From an uncultured Ruminococcus sp. (lineage in GTDB: Bacteria; Bacillota; Clostridia; Oscillospirales; Ruminococcaceae): a DNA stretch of 5,093 bases. The notes below the pieces were generated by a model, which saw nothing but the letters and a program-made list of their open reading frames with translations, was not told where the DNA came from and made no database searches. Shown in pieces: positions 4,681-5,093 of the stretch; the stretch's first letter is position 1, and every line of letters starts with the position of its first letter. The DNA lies in the NCBI GenBank assembly GCA_937901485.1, contig CALGTT010000291.1, positions 1 to 5,093 of the forward strand. The letters run 5' to 3'. The translations under genes were made by a program, and so were the position numbers.

Positions 4681-5093
4681 AAAGTATCCGCAGAGCACAG
4701 CGTCTGATCACGCTGATGATGCTGGCATTTCTCACCGGCATGGGCATCCTGATCTACAAGCTTCAGTCGGAGGCAGCGTTTTATATTTCACATTCCGCCA
4801 ATGTTTCCCTTGGCTGTGTCTATGACAGAAACGGCGATGTGCTCTTTGATCCGGACGCAAGCCGCGACACCTACAGTGACAGCCATTTTCTGGATGTCGG
4901 CAACTTCATTGGCGACGATTCCAAGCAGATGACCAACACCCTTGTGATGAAAAACAAGGATATGCTGACCAATTTCAGCTTCATGCTCGGTGTCCAGCAG
5001 AACGGCAGAGCCGGCATGAACACCACGCTTGACCATGATGTAAACCGCAAGGTCTACGATGCCTTCGGCAGCAAGGACGGCTGCGCGGTCGCG
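4677..5093 (+). CDS. Class B penicillin-binding protein, N-terminal part (3' end outside window)
   Basis: The probable peptidoglycan transpeptidase partner of the SEDS polymerase; 139 residues are visible. It has a short basic cytoplasmic start (KSIRRAQR), one membrane helix (about 9-27), then an extracytoplasmic region with GCVYDRNGDVLF (46-57), the typical start of the PBP pedestal. MNTTLDHDVNRKVYDAF (114-130) follows, resembling the TLD...Q..A segment that leads into the transpeptidase domain, then GCAVA. The pedestal before TTLD is short, about 85 residues, like mycobacterial PbpA and shorter than typical PBP2/PBP3. The catalytic SxxK, SxN and KTG motifs lie beyond the window, so activity cannot be confirmed. 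The ATG overlaps the previous stop as ATGA, with AAAGGGGG 7 bases upstream, indicating translational coupling. Confidence 0.87.
   Translation, partial: MKSIRRAQRLITLMMLAFLTGMGILIYKLQSEAAFYISHSANVSLGCVYDRNGDVLFDPDASRDTYSDSHFLDVGNFIGDDSKQMTNTLVMKNKDMLTNFSFMLGVQQNGRAGMNTTLDHDVNRKVYDAFGSKDGCAVA

Noticed and set aside
1..5093. CRISPR array, insertion sequence or toxin-antitoxin pair.
   Set aside because: No regularly spaced repeats, no transposase frame with terminal repeats, and no paired small genes found on either strand.

Overview
The window looks like chromosomal DNA from a low-to-mid GC Gram-positive bacterium of the Clostridia, most likely the Ruminococcus/Oscillospiraceae neighbourhood. 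This is inferred from the long-form hibernation factor (HPF), strong AGGAGG ribosome binding sites, consensus TTGACA/TATAAT promoters, and the FHA - SEDS - penicillin-binding protein gene order. No marker gene fixes the genus.

Layout. (1) 1-1651, plus strand, visibly more A+T-rich than the right half: the C-terminal end of a beta-type DNA methyltransferase, followed after a short gap by a 388-residue protein that is probably its cognate type II restriction endonuclease. (2) 1652-1839, no convincing gene: a 13-bp-stem hairpin, a bidirectional rho-independent terminator and a small inverted repeat just past the tRNA 3' end. (3) 1840-1916, minus strand: tRNA-Arg(ACG) with encoded CCA, driven by a perfect consensus promoter. 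(4) 2067-2594, minus strand: long HPF with a TTG start, a leader hairpin, its own promoter and a strong terminator. (5) 2700-5093, plus strand: a promoter, then a tightly coupled operon of a membrane-anchored FHA protein, a FtsW/RodA-family (SEDS) peptidoglycan polymerase and a class B penicillin-binding protein cut by the window end. The genes overlap by 8 and 4 bases.

How it fits together. The right half is core housekeeping DNA: translation (tRNA-Arg), ribosome hibernation (HPF) and cell-wall synthesis. The SEDS polymerase and its transpeptidase form a standard glycan-polymerising and cross-linking pair. The FHA protein is the likely phospho-threonine reader linking them to Ser/Thr kinase signalling, as in the actinobacterial fha-rodA-pbpA locus. 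The left half is a defence module lying on the 3' side of the tRNA gene, the usual position of an integrated element, so 1840 is a plausible island boundary. No integrase or second attachment site is visible here.
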